5,594 bases of DNA from Acetobacteraceae bacterium (GTDB lineage: Bacteria; Pseudomonadota; Alphaproteobacteria; Acetobacterales; Acetobacteraceae), in assembly GCA_947478535.1 (NCBI GenBank), contig CANJXD010000394.1, forward strand, positions 1 through 5,594, given 5' to 3'. A model generated the notes under the pieces. It was not told the origin of the DNA. It ran no database searches and saw only the letters and a program-made list of their open reading frames with translations. The position numbers were made by a program, and so were the translations under genes. This document shows, piece after piece, positions 1-5,594 of the stretch; position 1 is the first letter of the stretch; every line of letters starts with the position of its first letter.

Positions 1-1
1 G

Positions 2-2086
2 GCCGGGCATGTCTTCGACTACCCGCTCTCCGCCCGCTTCGATGAGAATGACGCGGTGGTGTTCTTCGACGATGTGAAGGTGCCGTGGGACCGCGTCTTC
101 GTGCACCGGGACATCCCGATGATGCAGGCCCAGTGGCACGGCACCAGGGCGCATGTGATGCAGAACTACCAATGCATCGTGCGGCTCGCGGTCAAGCTGC
201 GCTTCCTGCTGGGCATCGCGCACAAGGTGGCGGAAACCAACGGCATCCTCGGCTTTCCGCAAACCCGGGAAAGCCTCGGCCTGCTCGCCGCCAAGGCCTC
301 CGCCATCGAGGCGCTGGTGACGGCGATGGAACTGGGCGGGGAGGATTTTCACGGCACCTTCGTCCCCGACCGCCGCCTGCTGGTCAGCGCCCAGACGCTC
401 GCCCAGACCATCTACCCGGAGTTCATCGAGACCATCCGCCTGCTGTCGGGCGGGGGGATGATCATGGTGCCCTCCTCCGTCGCCGATTTCGATGGCGGGG
501 AGATCGAGGGGCTGATCGGCGCCGCCCAGCGCAGCCCGGCGACGGATAGCGAAGGCCGGGTCAAACTGATGAAATTGGCCTGGGATGCCCCCGCCGTGAC
601 CGGGTTGCTGATCGAAGGCGGGCTGGTCTTCGCCGAGGGCAGCGTCGCAGCGCGTGACCTGCTGGTGGAGGGCGGGCGCATCGCCGCCGTGCTTCCGCCA
701 GGGGAAGCGCCCCCCGGCGTGCCGCGCCTCGATGCCCGGCGACGGCTTGTCATCCCGGGCTTCGTCAACGCCCATACCCATGGCCACGCCAATCTGATGA
801 AGGGCGTGGCGGATCGCTGGGTGCTGGAAGCCTCGCTGACCAACGGCCCCTGGATGGGCGGCCGGCGTGACCCCGCGACCATCCACCTCTCCACGCTGCT
901 GGGTGCGACGGAGATGCTCGAAGCCGGCTGTACCGCCTGCTACGATTTGTACTTCGAACTGCCCCTGCCCACCCCGGCCGGGCTGATGGCCGCCGCCCGC
1001 GCCTATGCCGAGGCAGGGATGCGCGCCGTGATCGCACCGATGGTCGCCGATCGCGGATTGTTCGAGATCCTTCCCGGCTTCCTCGACGAATTGCCCGCCT
1101 ATCTCCGCGCGGCGCTTGCCAGCACGCCGATGCCGGATGCGGCGACGATTCTCGCGGCCCTGCGCGCCGCTTTCGCCATCGCGCCGGACCTGCCGCCAGG
1201 CATCAGCCTCGCCCTGGCGCCGACCATCCCGCACCACTGTTCCCCAGAATTCCTCAGGGGCTGCCGGGCACTGGCCGATGAATTCGGCCTGCCGACACAT
1301 ATGCATGTCGCGGAATCGCGGCTGCAATCCGTGCTCGCCCATCGGCTCTGGGGCCATGGCCCGGTCTTCGAGATCGACCGCCACGGCCTGCTGCGCCCCG
1401 GCTTCACCCTGGCGCATTGCGTCTGGCTCGATGACGCGGAGCTCGACCTCGTCGCCCGGCGCGGCGCGGGCATCGCGCATATGCCGGCGAGCAACCTCCG
1501 CCTCGGTGCCGGCGTCGCGCCGCTGCGGGCGATGCTGTCCCGCGGCATTCCCGTGGGCATCGGCACCGATGGGTGCAATTCCGCCGACAGCCTCGACATG
1601 GGGGAGATGACGCGCCTCGCCGCCAACCTCTCCCGCATCCGCGACCTGCCGCGCGCTGAATGGGTAGGCGCGGCGGAGGCGCTGCGGCTGGCCACCGAAG
1701 GCGGTGCCGCGATCCTCGGGATCGATGCCGGGCGGATCGCGCGGGGGCGGGCCGCGGACCTCACGCTGCTCGACCTCGACCACCGCGCCTTCACGCCGCT
1801 GAACGACGCGCTGGTGCAGGCTGTGACCTGCAACATCGCCGGCGCGGTGCGGGAGGTTTTCGTGGGTGGACGCCAGGTGGTGGCCGGCGGACGCTGCCTC
1901 GCGCCGGCAGCACAGGGGCTCGGCGCACGCGCGGCCGATACGCTCGCTGCTCTCCGCCCCCGCATCGCCCCGCTCCGCGCGCTCGCCGCCGAGATCGAGC
2001 CCTTCGCCGTCACCTACGCGGAACGGGAGGGCCGCGCGCCCTTGCCGCGCGCCAGCAAGATTGCCGTGGAGAATACCGCCCGATGA
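2..2086 (+). CDS. HpaB-type hydroxylase C-terminal half fused to TRZ/ATZ-type amidohydrolase (5' partial)
   Basis: The frame is open from base 2; GTG at 56 is internal, because the 18 upstream codons (AGHVFDYPLSARFDENDA) continue the HpaB family. Numbering from GTG 56, residues 1-178 match the second half of FADH2-dependent 4-hydroxyphenylacetate 3-monooxygenase (FDDVKVPWDRVF, helical domain, RVKLMKLAWDA). HpaB proteins normally continue with SEFGxRHE and 60-80 more residues; these are absent. From V181 a complete amidohydrolase follows: N-terminal beta segment, LVIPGFVNAHTHGH (metal ligands H240, H242), THMHVAE (H417, E420), LAHCVWL (H454), GIGTDG (D505), then the C-terminal beta segment ending near GGRQVV. 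These match deaminases/chlorohydrolases such as SAH deaminase, TrzA and AtzA; the substrate is unknown. It lies first in a three-gene operon. The fusion may be a real bifunctional protein, a decayed hydroxylase read into the next gene, or an assembly error. The amidohydrolase call is firm; whether the HpaB part is active is doubtful. Confidence 0.88.
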   Translation, partial: AGHVFDYPLSARFDENDAVVFFDDVKVPWDRVFVHRDIPMMQAQWHGTRAHVMQNYQCIVRLAVKLRFLLGIAHKVAETNGILGFPQTRESLGLLAAKASAIEALVTAMELGGEDFHGTFVPDRRLLVSAQTLAQTIYPEFIETIRLLSGGGMIMVPSSVADFDGGEIEGLIGAAQRSPATDSEGRVKLMKLAWDAPAVTGLLIEGGLVFAEGSVAARDLLVEGGRIAAVLPPGEAPPGVPRLDARRRLVIPGFVNAHTHGHANLMKGVADRWVLEASLTNGPWMGGRRDPATIHLSTLLGATEMLEAGCTACYDLYFELPLPTPAGLMAAARAYAEAGMRAVIAPMVADRGLFEILPGFLDELPAYLRAALASTPMPDAATILAALRAAFAIAPDLPPGISLALAPTIPHHCSPEFLRGCRALADEFGLPTHMHVAESRLQSVLAHRLWGHGPVFEIDRHGLLRPGFTLAHCVWLDDAELDLVARRGAGIAHMPASNLRLGAGVAPLRAMLSRGIPVGIGTDGCNSADSLDMGEMTRLAANLSRIRDLPRAEWVGAAEALRLATEGGAAILGIDAGRIARGRAADLTLLDLDHRAFTPLNDALVQAVTCNIAGAVREVFVGGRQVVAGGRCLAPAAQGLGARAADTLAALRPRIAPLRALAAEIEPFAVTYAEREGRAPLPRASKIAVENTAR
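569..598 (+). other. Fusion junction with possible internal start codons for the amidohydrolase
   Basis: HpaB similarity ends at the KLAWDA codons (572-589), and amidohydrolase similarity begins at TGLLIEGG just after GTG 596. Two in-frame codons could start a separate amidohydrolase: ATG at 569 (residue 172) and GTG at 596 (residue 181). Neither has a good Shine-Dalgarno; the nearest purine stretch, GAAGG at 551-555, is 13 nt from ATG 569. There is no stop codon between the two parts in this frame, and no frameshifted remnant of the missing HpaB tail is visible after the junction. Confidence 0.5.
2068..2086 (+). promoter_or_regulatory. Ribosome binding site and ATGA stop/start overlap for the decarboxylase-like gene
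   Basis: GGAG at 2068-2071 lies 11 nt before ATG 2083. The start ATG overlaps the upstream TGA as ATGA (2083-2086), the classic arrangement for translational coupling. This fixes the start of the second gene and argues that the two proteins are made together. Confidence 0.75.
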
Positions 2087-3066
2087 CCGCACCCGTGAGG
2101 CTTTCCCTCGGCTTGTCGGATTGCGACCGGCTGCGCGCCCTGGCCGATGGCCGCGTCGCCATCGCCGGCGCCGAGGCCGATGTGACGACCATGCCATTGC
2201 AGGCGCTGTTCAACCTGCAGATGACGCAGCATCGCTTCGATTGCTGCGAATTTCCCATCGCCACCTGGCTCCGGCATTTCGACCAGCCGCGGCAGGACTA
2301 CATCGGCATCCCCGTCTTCCCCTCCCGCCATTTCCGCTTCTCCTGCGTCTTCGTGAACAAGGCGAAGCGGCTGACGAAACCCGCCGACCTCGCGGGCAAG
2401 CGCATCGGCACGATGGTGTGGGACATGGCCGCCGCGGTCTGGCTGCGCGGCATCTTCGCCGAATTCCACGGCCTGCCGATCGCGGCGCCGATCTACGTCA
2501 ATGCCGGGCTCAACGAAGCCCGCCCCGGGGAGGATCATCCGCAGTTCTACCCGCCGGGCGTGACGGTGGAACATGTGACGGACCGGTCCCTCTCCGACAT
2601 GCTCGCGGATGGCGAGATCGACGCGATCTACACCGCCCGCGCGCCGGACAGCTTCTTCAGTGCCCCCGACAAGGTCGACCGGTTGTTCGCGGATTCGATG
2701 GCGGCCGAGATCGACTACTTCCGCGCCTCCGGCATCTATCCGCCGATGCATCTGGTGGCCGTGAAGTCGGCGATGGCGGAGGCCAATCCGGGCCTGCCGC
2801 GCGCCATCTTCGACGCCTTCGCGGAAAGCCAGCGCCTGGCCCGCCTGCGCCTGCATGACAGCGCGACGCTCGCCTTCGGCCTGCCCTTCCTCGCCCAGCA
2901 ACTTGAGGAAACGGAGAGGCTGCTCGGCGCGGATTTCTGGTCCGTGGGTTTCGCCAAGAACCGCACCATGTTCGCGACGCTGATCCGCTACATGCGGGAA
3001 GAAGGCCTGCTCACCCGGGATCTGGTGCCGGAAGACCTGTTCCCCCCGAGCCTGCTGGAGACCTGA
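2083..3066 (+). CDS. 4,5-dihydroxyphthalate decarboxylase family protein (PBP-like fold)
   Basis: A 327-residue protein resembling along its whole length the 4,5-dihydroxyphthalate decarboxylase (Pht5/PhtD-type) family, which has a type 2 periplasmic-binding-protein fold and is often annotated as an ABC transporter substrate-binding protein. Recognisable family blocks are LSLGLSDCDRLRAL with DGRV (residues 7-24), FDCCEFPIATWL (52-63), IGIPVFPSRHFRFSCVFVN (74-92), DLAGKRIG (102-109) with MAAAVWLRGI (115-124), SLSDMLADGEIDAIYTARAP (169-188), IYPPMHLVAV (218-227) and a C-terminal GADFWSVGFAKNR (282-294). There is no signal peptide, lipobox or membrane segment, so a cytoplasmic enzyme is more likely than a binding protein. 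The start overlaps the upstream stop and the next gene begins 2 nt after its stop. In phthalate degradation the named enzyme gives protocatechuate; here the substrate is unknown, since no phthalate genes are visible. A ligand-binding, non-enzymatic role remains possible. Confidence 0.82.
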   Translation: MTAPVRLSLGLSDCDRLRALADGRVAIAGAEADVTTMPLQALFNLQMTQHRFDCCEFPIATWLRHFDQPRQDYIGIPVFPSRHFRFSCVFVNKAKRLTKPADLAGKRIGTMVWDMAAAVWLRGIFAEFHGLPIAAPIYVNAGLNEARPGEDHPQFYPPGVTVEHVTDRSLSDMLADGEIDAIYTARAPDSFFSAPDKVDRLFADSMAAEIDYFRASGIYPPMHLVAVKSAMAEANPGLPRAIFDAFAESQRLARLRLHDSATLAFGLPFLAQQLEETERLLGADFWSVGFAKNRTMFATLIRYMREEGLLTRDLVPEDLFPPSLLET

Positions 3067-3071
3067 CCATG
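3057..3071 (+). promoter_or_regulatory. Ribosome binding site of the ArcS-core-like gene
   Basis: GGAG at 3057-3060, within the last codons of the decarboxylase-like gene, is followed after 8 nt by ATG 3069. The good spacing supports this start and continued co-translation. Confidence 0.7.
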
Positions 3072-4097
3072 GTCACGACCGATGACCGCGCGCAGCGGCT
3101 GCGCGAATCCGCCGCCAAGTTCCGCGCCCCCTTCGCGCTGGATGAAAGCCTCGCGCTGTATTGCCCGCAGGACAATGTGGACGCGCTGCGCCATCCGCGC
3201 ATCGCAGCCTGGATAGATTTCGTGGGGCGCGACTACCAGCCGGTCCTGCCTGCGGGGAGCCGCCGCGTGCTGCTGCTGCTCCCCTGCACGAGAACCAAGC
3301 CCTACATCCTGTCCACCGAGCACAAGCGCATCAACGCCGCGCTGCTGGCCGCGGGCTTTGTGCCGACCGCGCCGGCGGACCCGCTGCTGCTGCCCTTCGC
3401 CGAGCCCGGCGAGGATCCGGCCCTCTACAGCCTGGCGCCGCTGGTGCATTCCTCCGGCTGCGTCGTCCACCGCGCCGTGATCAGCGAGCCGCTGGGCCTC
3501 GTGCCCTATGAGCACATGCTCACCTGGTCCGGCGGCACCTCGCCGGCTGTGCTCTATGACGATCCCGGCCTGTTCGAGGAACGCGGCAATGCCGTCTCGC
3601 CCTGGCGGGCGGATTGCACGGCGGTCCGGATTTCGGGCAGCCAGTGGAAATGGGGTCCTGAGGAAAAGCGCGCCTATGTCGCCATGCATAATGTGATGGC
3701 GGAGGTGGTGGCGAAGGCGCTGGCGCGGTTCGGGGGCGTCTATGACCAGCGCATTTCCTGGGTCGCGCCGGGGCTGACGCACCGGTCCTTCGTCGTCGCG
3801 CGTGGCGAACGCGCGGCGCATGGCATCGCGGCAACCAAGCTGGCGGGGACGGAGAAGCTCGCCCTGACGGGGGCGAATGACCTGCTGCCGGTGGAAGGCC
3901 AGATCACCGCCCTGCCGACGCGGACGCAATGCCAGGATGCGTTGCAGCGCCTGGCGGTGCGCCTCGGCACCACGACCAAGGCGGCGGCGGGCCATTTCGG
4001 CCGTGGTGGCGGGGATGCGACACCGCTCGCCCTGCCGGAGCTGCTGGAAGACCTGCTGGCGGAGATCCTGCCGGCGGCGCAGCGCAAGGCCGCCTGA
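3069..4097 (+). CDS. DUF5591-like protein with archaeosine synthase (ArcS) core motif
   Basis: A 342-residue soluble protein. Residues 66-71 (RVLLLL) form a beta strand leading into PCTRTKPYILSTEH (72-85), which fits PC-x3-KPY-x2-S-x2-H, the signature I recall for ArcS/TgtA2, the archaeal enzyme that acts on the nitrile of tRNA-bound preQ0. Further ArcS-like blocks are VISEPLGLVPYEHM (137-150), AVLYDDP (160-166) and VRISGSQWKWGPEE (186-199), the last resembling the archaeal VTGxW...E region. Residues 202-221 are a predicted helix; the C-terminal ~120 residues contain THRSFVVARGE and a Gly-rich stretch (311-315) and are not recognised. Archaeal ArcS also carries TGT-like and PUA RNA-binding regions; neither is present here, so a tRNA substrate is unlikely and a free small molecule is more plausible (inference). 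It is the last gene of the operon, facing recA. The family call is from motif memory and the function is unknown. Confidence 0.72.
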   Translation: MVTTDDRAQRLRESAAKFRAPFALDESLALYCPQDNVDALRHPRIAAWIDFVGRDYQPVLPAGSRRVLLLLPCTRTKPYILSTEHKRINAALLAAGFVPTAPADPLLLPFAEPGEDPALYSLAPLVHSSGCVVHRAVISEPLGLVPYEHMLTWSGGTSPAVLYDDPGLFEERGNAVSPWRADCTAVRISGSQWKWGPEEKRAYVAMHNVMAEVVAKALARFGGVYDQRISWVAPGLTHRSFVVARGERAAHGIAATKLAGTEKLALTGANDLLPVEGQITALPTRTQCQDALQRLAVRLGTTTKAAAGHFGRGGGDATPLALPELLEDLLAEILPAAQRKAA

Positions 4098-4130
4098 GAA
4101 CCCTGGGGAAGTCTGACCTTCCCCAGGTTC
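4098..4130. terminator. Bidirectional hairpin terminator between the convergent operon and recA
   Basis: CCTGGGGAAG (4102-4111) and CTTCCCCAGG (4118-4127) form a perfect 10-bp stem with a 6-nt loop (TCTGAC). It extends by three more pairs (4098-4100 with 4128-4130) if C4101 is bulged out. The hairpin begins directly after the TGA at 4095-4097 and lies 7 nt beyond the recA stop on the other strand, so it can serve both convergent genes. Neither strand has a clear U-run after the stem, so termination may be imperfect or Rho-assisted. Confidence 0.72.
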
Positions 4131-4137
4131 CAGCCCC

Positions 4138-5172
4138 TTATTCCGCCGCGGCGGCCTCATCCGTCTCGCCGGCCAGCATGGTGCTGGCCAGGCCGTTCGC
4201 CTGGTCGCGGATGCGCTTTTCGACGCTGTCCGCCATGGCGGGGTTGTCGCGCATGAACTGCTTGGCGTTTTCGCGCCCCTGGCCAATGCGCTGGCTGTCG
4301 CAGCTGAACCAGGCGCCGGACTTCTCGACGATGCCGGCCTTCACGCCGAGGTCGATCAGTTCCCCCACCTTGGAGATGCCTTCGCCATACATGATGTCGA
4401 ACTCGATCTGCCGGAACGGCGGCGCCATCTTGTTCTTCACCACCTTCACGCGCGTCTGGTTGCCGGTCGTCGTCTCCCGGTCCTTGATCGCGCCGATGCG
4501 GCGGATTTCCATGCGGATGGAGGCATAGAACTTCAGCGCATTGCCGCCCGTTGTGGTTTCCGGGTTGCCGAACATCACGCCGATCTTCAGGCGGATCTGG
4601 TTCAGGAAGACCAGCAGGGTGTTGGAGCGGGAGACGCTGCCCGTCAGCTTGCGCAGCGCCTGGGACATCAGGCGGGCATGCAGGCCGACATGGCTGTCGC
4701 CCATCTCGCCTTCCAGCTCGGCGCGCGGCACCAGGGCGGCGACGCTGTCCACCACCACCACATCGACGGCGCCGGACCGCACCAGCGTGTCGCAGATCTC
4801 AAGCGCCTGCTCGCCGGCATCGGGCTGGCTGATCAGCAGGTTCTCGATATCCACGCCCAGCTTCTTCGCATAGCCGGGGTCGAGCGCGTGTTCCGCATCG
4901 ATGAAGGCGCAGGTGCCGCCCCGGCGCTGGGATTCCGAGATGATATGCAGCGCGAGTGTCGTCTTGCCCGAGCTTTCCGGGCCGTAGATCTCGATGATGC
5001 GGCCCTTCGGCACGCCACCGATGCCCAGCGCCAGGTCGAGGCCGAGCGAGCCGGTGGAGATCACCTCCACCTCCTCCATCGCCGCCTTGTTGCCCATGCG
5101 CATGATCGAGCCCTTGCCGAAGGCCCGCTCGATCTGGCTCAGCGCTGCGTCCAGAGCCTTCGTCTTATCCAT
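4138..5172 (-). CDS. recA: Recombinase RecA
   Basis: A 344-residue ATP-dependent strand-exchange protein that forms filaments on single-stranded DNA and stimulates LexA self-cleavage. The start ATG at 5172 gives the usual N-terminus [21 protein letters not shown]. Visible motifs are Walker A GPESSGKT (64-71), catalytic E94 in [10 protein letters not shown], Walker [11 protein letters not shown] (138-147), the loop 1 region [10 protein letters not shown] (154-163), NQIR with the ATP-sensing Gln (Q192), loop 2 [11 protein letters not shown] (201-211), [14 protein letters not shown] (214-227), and a C-terminal domain ending in a short acidic tail (DEAAAAE). Length is normal and nothing is broken. 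GGAG at 5183-5186 lies 10 nt before the start. A longer TTG start at 5229 would add 19 unconserved residues and is rejected. It is convergent with the catabolic-looking operon and probably SOS-controlled. Confidence 0.98.
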   Translation of the reverse strand: MDKTKALDAALSQIERAFGKGSIMRMGNKAAMEEVEVISTGSLGLDLALGIGGVPKGRIIEIYGPESSGKTTLALHIISESQRRGGTCAFIDAEHALDPGYAKKLGVDIENLLISQPDAGEQALEICDTLVRSGAVDVVVVDSVAALVPRAELEGEMGDSHVGLHARLMSQALRKLTGSVSRSNTLLVFLNQIRLKIGVMFGNPETTTGGNALKFYASIRMEIRRIGAIKDRETTTGNQTRVKVVKNKMAPPFRQIEFDIMYGEGISKVGELIDLGVKAGIVEKSGAWFSCDSQRIGQGRENAKQFMRDNPAMADSVEKRIRDQANGLASTMLAGETDEAAAAE

Positions 5173-5180
5173 GAGGCTCG

Positions 5181-5187
5181 CTCTCCC
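5181..5187 (-). promoter_or_regulatory. recA ribosome binding site
   Basis: On the minus strand GGGAGAG occupies 5187-5181, with GGAG at 5186-5183, 10 nt before ATG 5172. This decides the recA start over the upstream in-frame TTG. A small CCGGG/CCCGG hairpin (5194-5210, 7-nt loop) sits just upstream in the leader. Confidence 0.7.
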
Positions 5188-5330
5188 GAACTCCCGGGCC
5201 CTGGACCCGGTCTCAACCTGGGGGCGCAATCGCCGGCCGGATCCTCACCCACCGGTCACACCCCGGACCAGAGTTAACCATGAAACGCCCGGACTCCAAG
5301 CGTTCCACAACCTCTGGCCTGCTGGGGCGG

Positions 5331-5363
5331 AATATGGCGCAGAACCGCCAACCCGACAAGAAC
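5331..5363 (-). promoter_or_regulatory. Probable recA promoter with overlapping LexA (SOS) box
   Basis: Reading the minus strand, TTGTCG (5359-5354) and CATATT (5336-5331) are separated by exactly 17 nt, a sigma70-type promoter. GTTC-N7-GTTG (5363-5349) differs by one base from the alphaproteobacterial LexA consensus GTTC-N7-GTTC, and its spacer contains most of the -35 hexamer. LexA bound here would block RNA polymerase, as expected for SOS control of recA. Transcription would start near 5324, giving a leader of about 150 nt. A weaker alternative promoter, TTGGAG-N16-TTAACT (5299-5294 and 5277-5272), lies downstream. Confidence 0.6.
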
Positions 5364-5365
5364 AT

Positions 5366-5594
5366 TTAGGAAACTTTTAACGCCCCGGCCGGCAAAAGCG
5401 CCCGTACCTCCGCCACCAGCGCCCCCAGACCATAGGGTTTCGCCAGCAACCGGATTCGCTCCGCCGCCAGGTCCCGCCCCAGCGCGGCCTCCGCATAGCC
5501 GGAGACAAGCAGCACCGGCAGGCCGGGCCAGCGATCCCGCAGGCGGCCCGTCAATTCCAGCCCATCCAGCCCCGGCATCACCACGTCGGACACC
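5366..5594 (-). CDS. Receiver domain, C-terminal end of a hybrid histidine kinase or response regulator (5' partial), possibly CckA
   Basis: The last ~75 residues of a CheY-like receiver domain; the frame is open at the window edge and the GTG at 5593 is an internal Val codon. The phosphoacceptor Asp is in SDVVMPGLDG at the very start. The conserved Ser of LLVSGYAEAA (switch residue) and the Lys of LLAKPYGLGALVAEV follow, then the terminal helix and a short tail ending KVS. A receiver ending shortly after KP..L...V suggests a C-terminal receiver with no output domain, as in hybrid kinases. SGYAE and KPYGL resemble the cell-cycle kinase CckA (SGYAE, KPFSL), and cckA lies close to recA in Caulobacter, so CckA is a reasonable guess. 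A stand-alone or other hybrid-kinase receiver cannot be excluded. The gene is co-directional with recA, 193 nt upstream. Confidence 0.8.
   Translation of the reverse strand, partial: VSDVVMPGLDGLELTGRLRDRWPGLPVLLVSGYAEAALGRDLAAERIRLLAKPYGLGALVAEVRALLPAGALKVS

Noticed and set aside
56..58. GTG 56 as the true start of the first gene
   Set aside because: The 18 in-frame codons before it are conserved HpaB sequence (FDYPLS.RFDEND), so the gene begins outside the window.
1660..2082. N-terminal extension of the decarboxylase-like frame back to 1660
   Set aside because: The extension lies in the wrong frame within the amidohydrolase coding region and is Arg/Gly-rich without similarity; the ATG at 2083 has an SD and the ATGA overlap.
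2014..2901. 295-codon minus-strand open frame opposite the decarboxylase-like gene
   Set aside because: It is the antisense shadow of a gene with clear family similarity; no motif, SD or context supports it.
2988..4286. 432-codon minus-strand open frame opposite the ArcS-like gene
   Set aside because: It runs antisense across a well-supported gene, crosses the terminator and the end of recA, and its composition (Arg/Gln/Gly-rich) is typical of a GC-rich shadow frame with no recognisable domain.
5173..5229. Longer RecA starting at TTG 5229 (19 extra residues)
   Set aside because: The extra residues do not resemble any RecA N-terminus, the ATG at 5172 gives the standard [11 protein letters not shown] start, and it has its own SD at 5183-5186.
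5342..5363. A second LexA box made of the two GTTC half-sites on the minus strand (5363-5360 and 5345-5342)
   Set aside because: Their spacing is 14 nt and not the required 7; only GTTC-N7-GTTG fits the spacing.

Overview
This 5.6 kb window is very GC-rich and reads as chromosomal DNA of an alphaproteobacterium, most likely the Acetobacteraceae/Rhodospirillales side (for example Roseomonas-like). That placement rests on the RecA sequence, the codon use, a GTTC-type LexA site, and the pairing of recA with what looks like the receiver tail of a CckA-type kinase. The genus is an inference and was not checked by any search.

Left part (2-4097, + strand): three tightly packed genes form one apparent operon. 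The first is open at the left edge. It is an in-frame joining of the C-terminal half of an HpaB-type flavin-dependent phenol hydroxylase (without its usual last ~60-80 residues) to a complete metal-dependent amidohydrolase of the TRZ/ATZ/SAH-deaminase type. The second overlaps it by 4 nt (ATGA) and belongs to the 4,5-dihydroxyphthalate decarboxylase family (periplasmic-binding-protein fold, no signal peptide). The third starts 2 nt after the second. It carries an exact PC-x3-KPY-x2-S-x2-H signature, which I recall as the hallmark of the archaeosine synthase (ArcS/TgtA2) catalytic core (DUF5591), here as a stand-alone bacterial protein without TGT or PUA domains. Hydroxylase + deaminase/hydrolase + decarboxylase + ArcS-like core looks like an uncharacterised small-molecule pathway, perhaps for a nitrogen heterocycle. 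The substrate cannot be read from sequence.

Middle (4098-4137): a compact 40-nt convergent gap holds a strong inverted repeat that probably ends transcription from both sides.

Right part (4138-5594, - strand): recA (344 aa, all core motifs intact) is preceded by a 193-nt leader/promoter region with a TTGTCG-N17-CATATT promoter whose -35 box lies inside a near-consensus alphaproteobacterial LexA box (GTTC-N7-GTTG). Upstream of it, running off the right edge, is the C-terminal receiver domain of a response regulator or hybrid histidine kinase, possibly CckA. There are no RNA genes, CRISPR arrays, insertion sequences or gene-free stretches above 300 nt.
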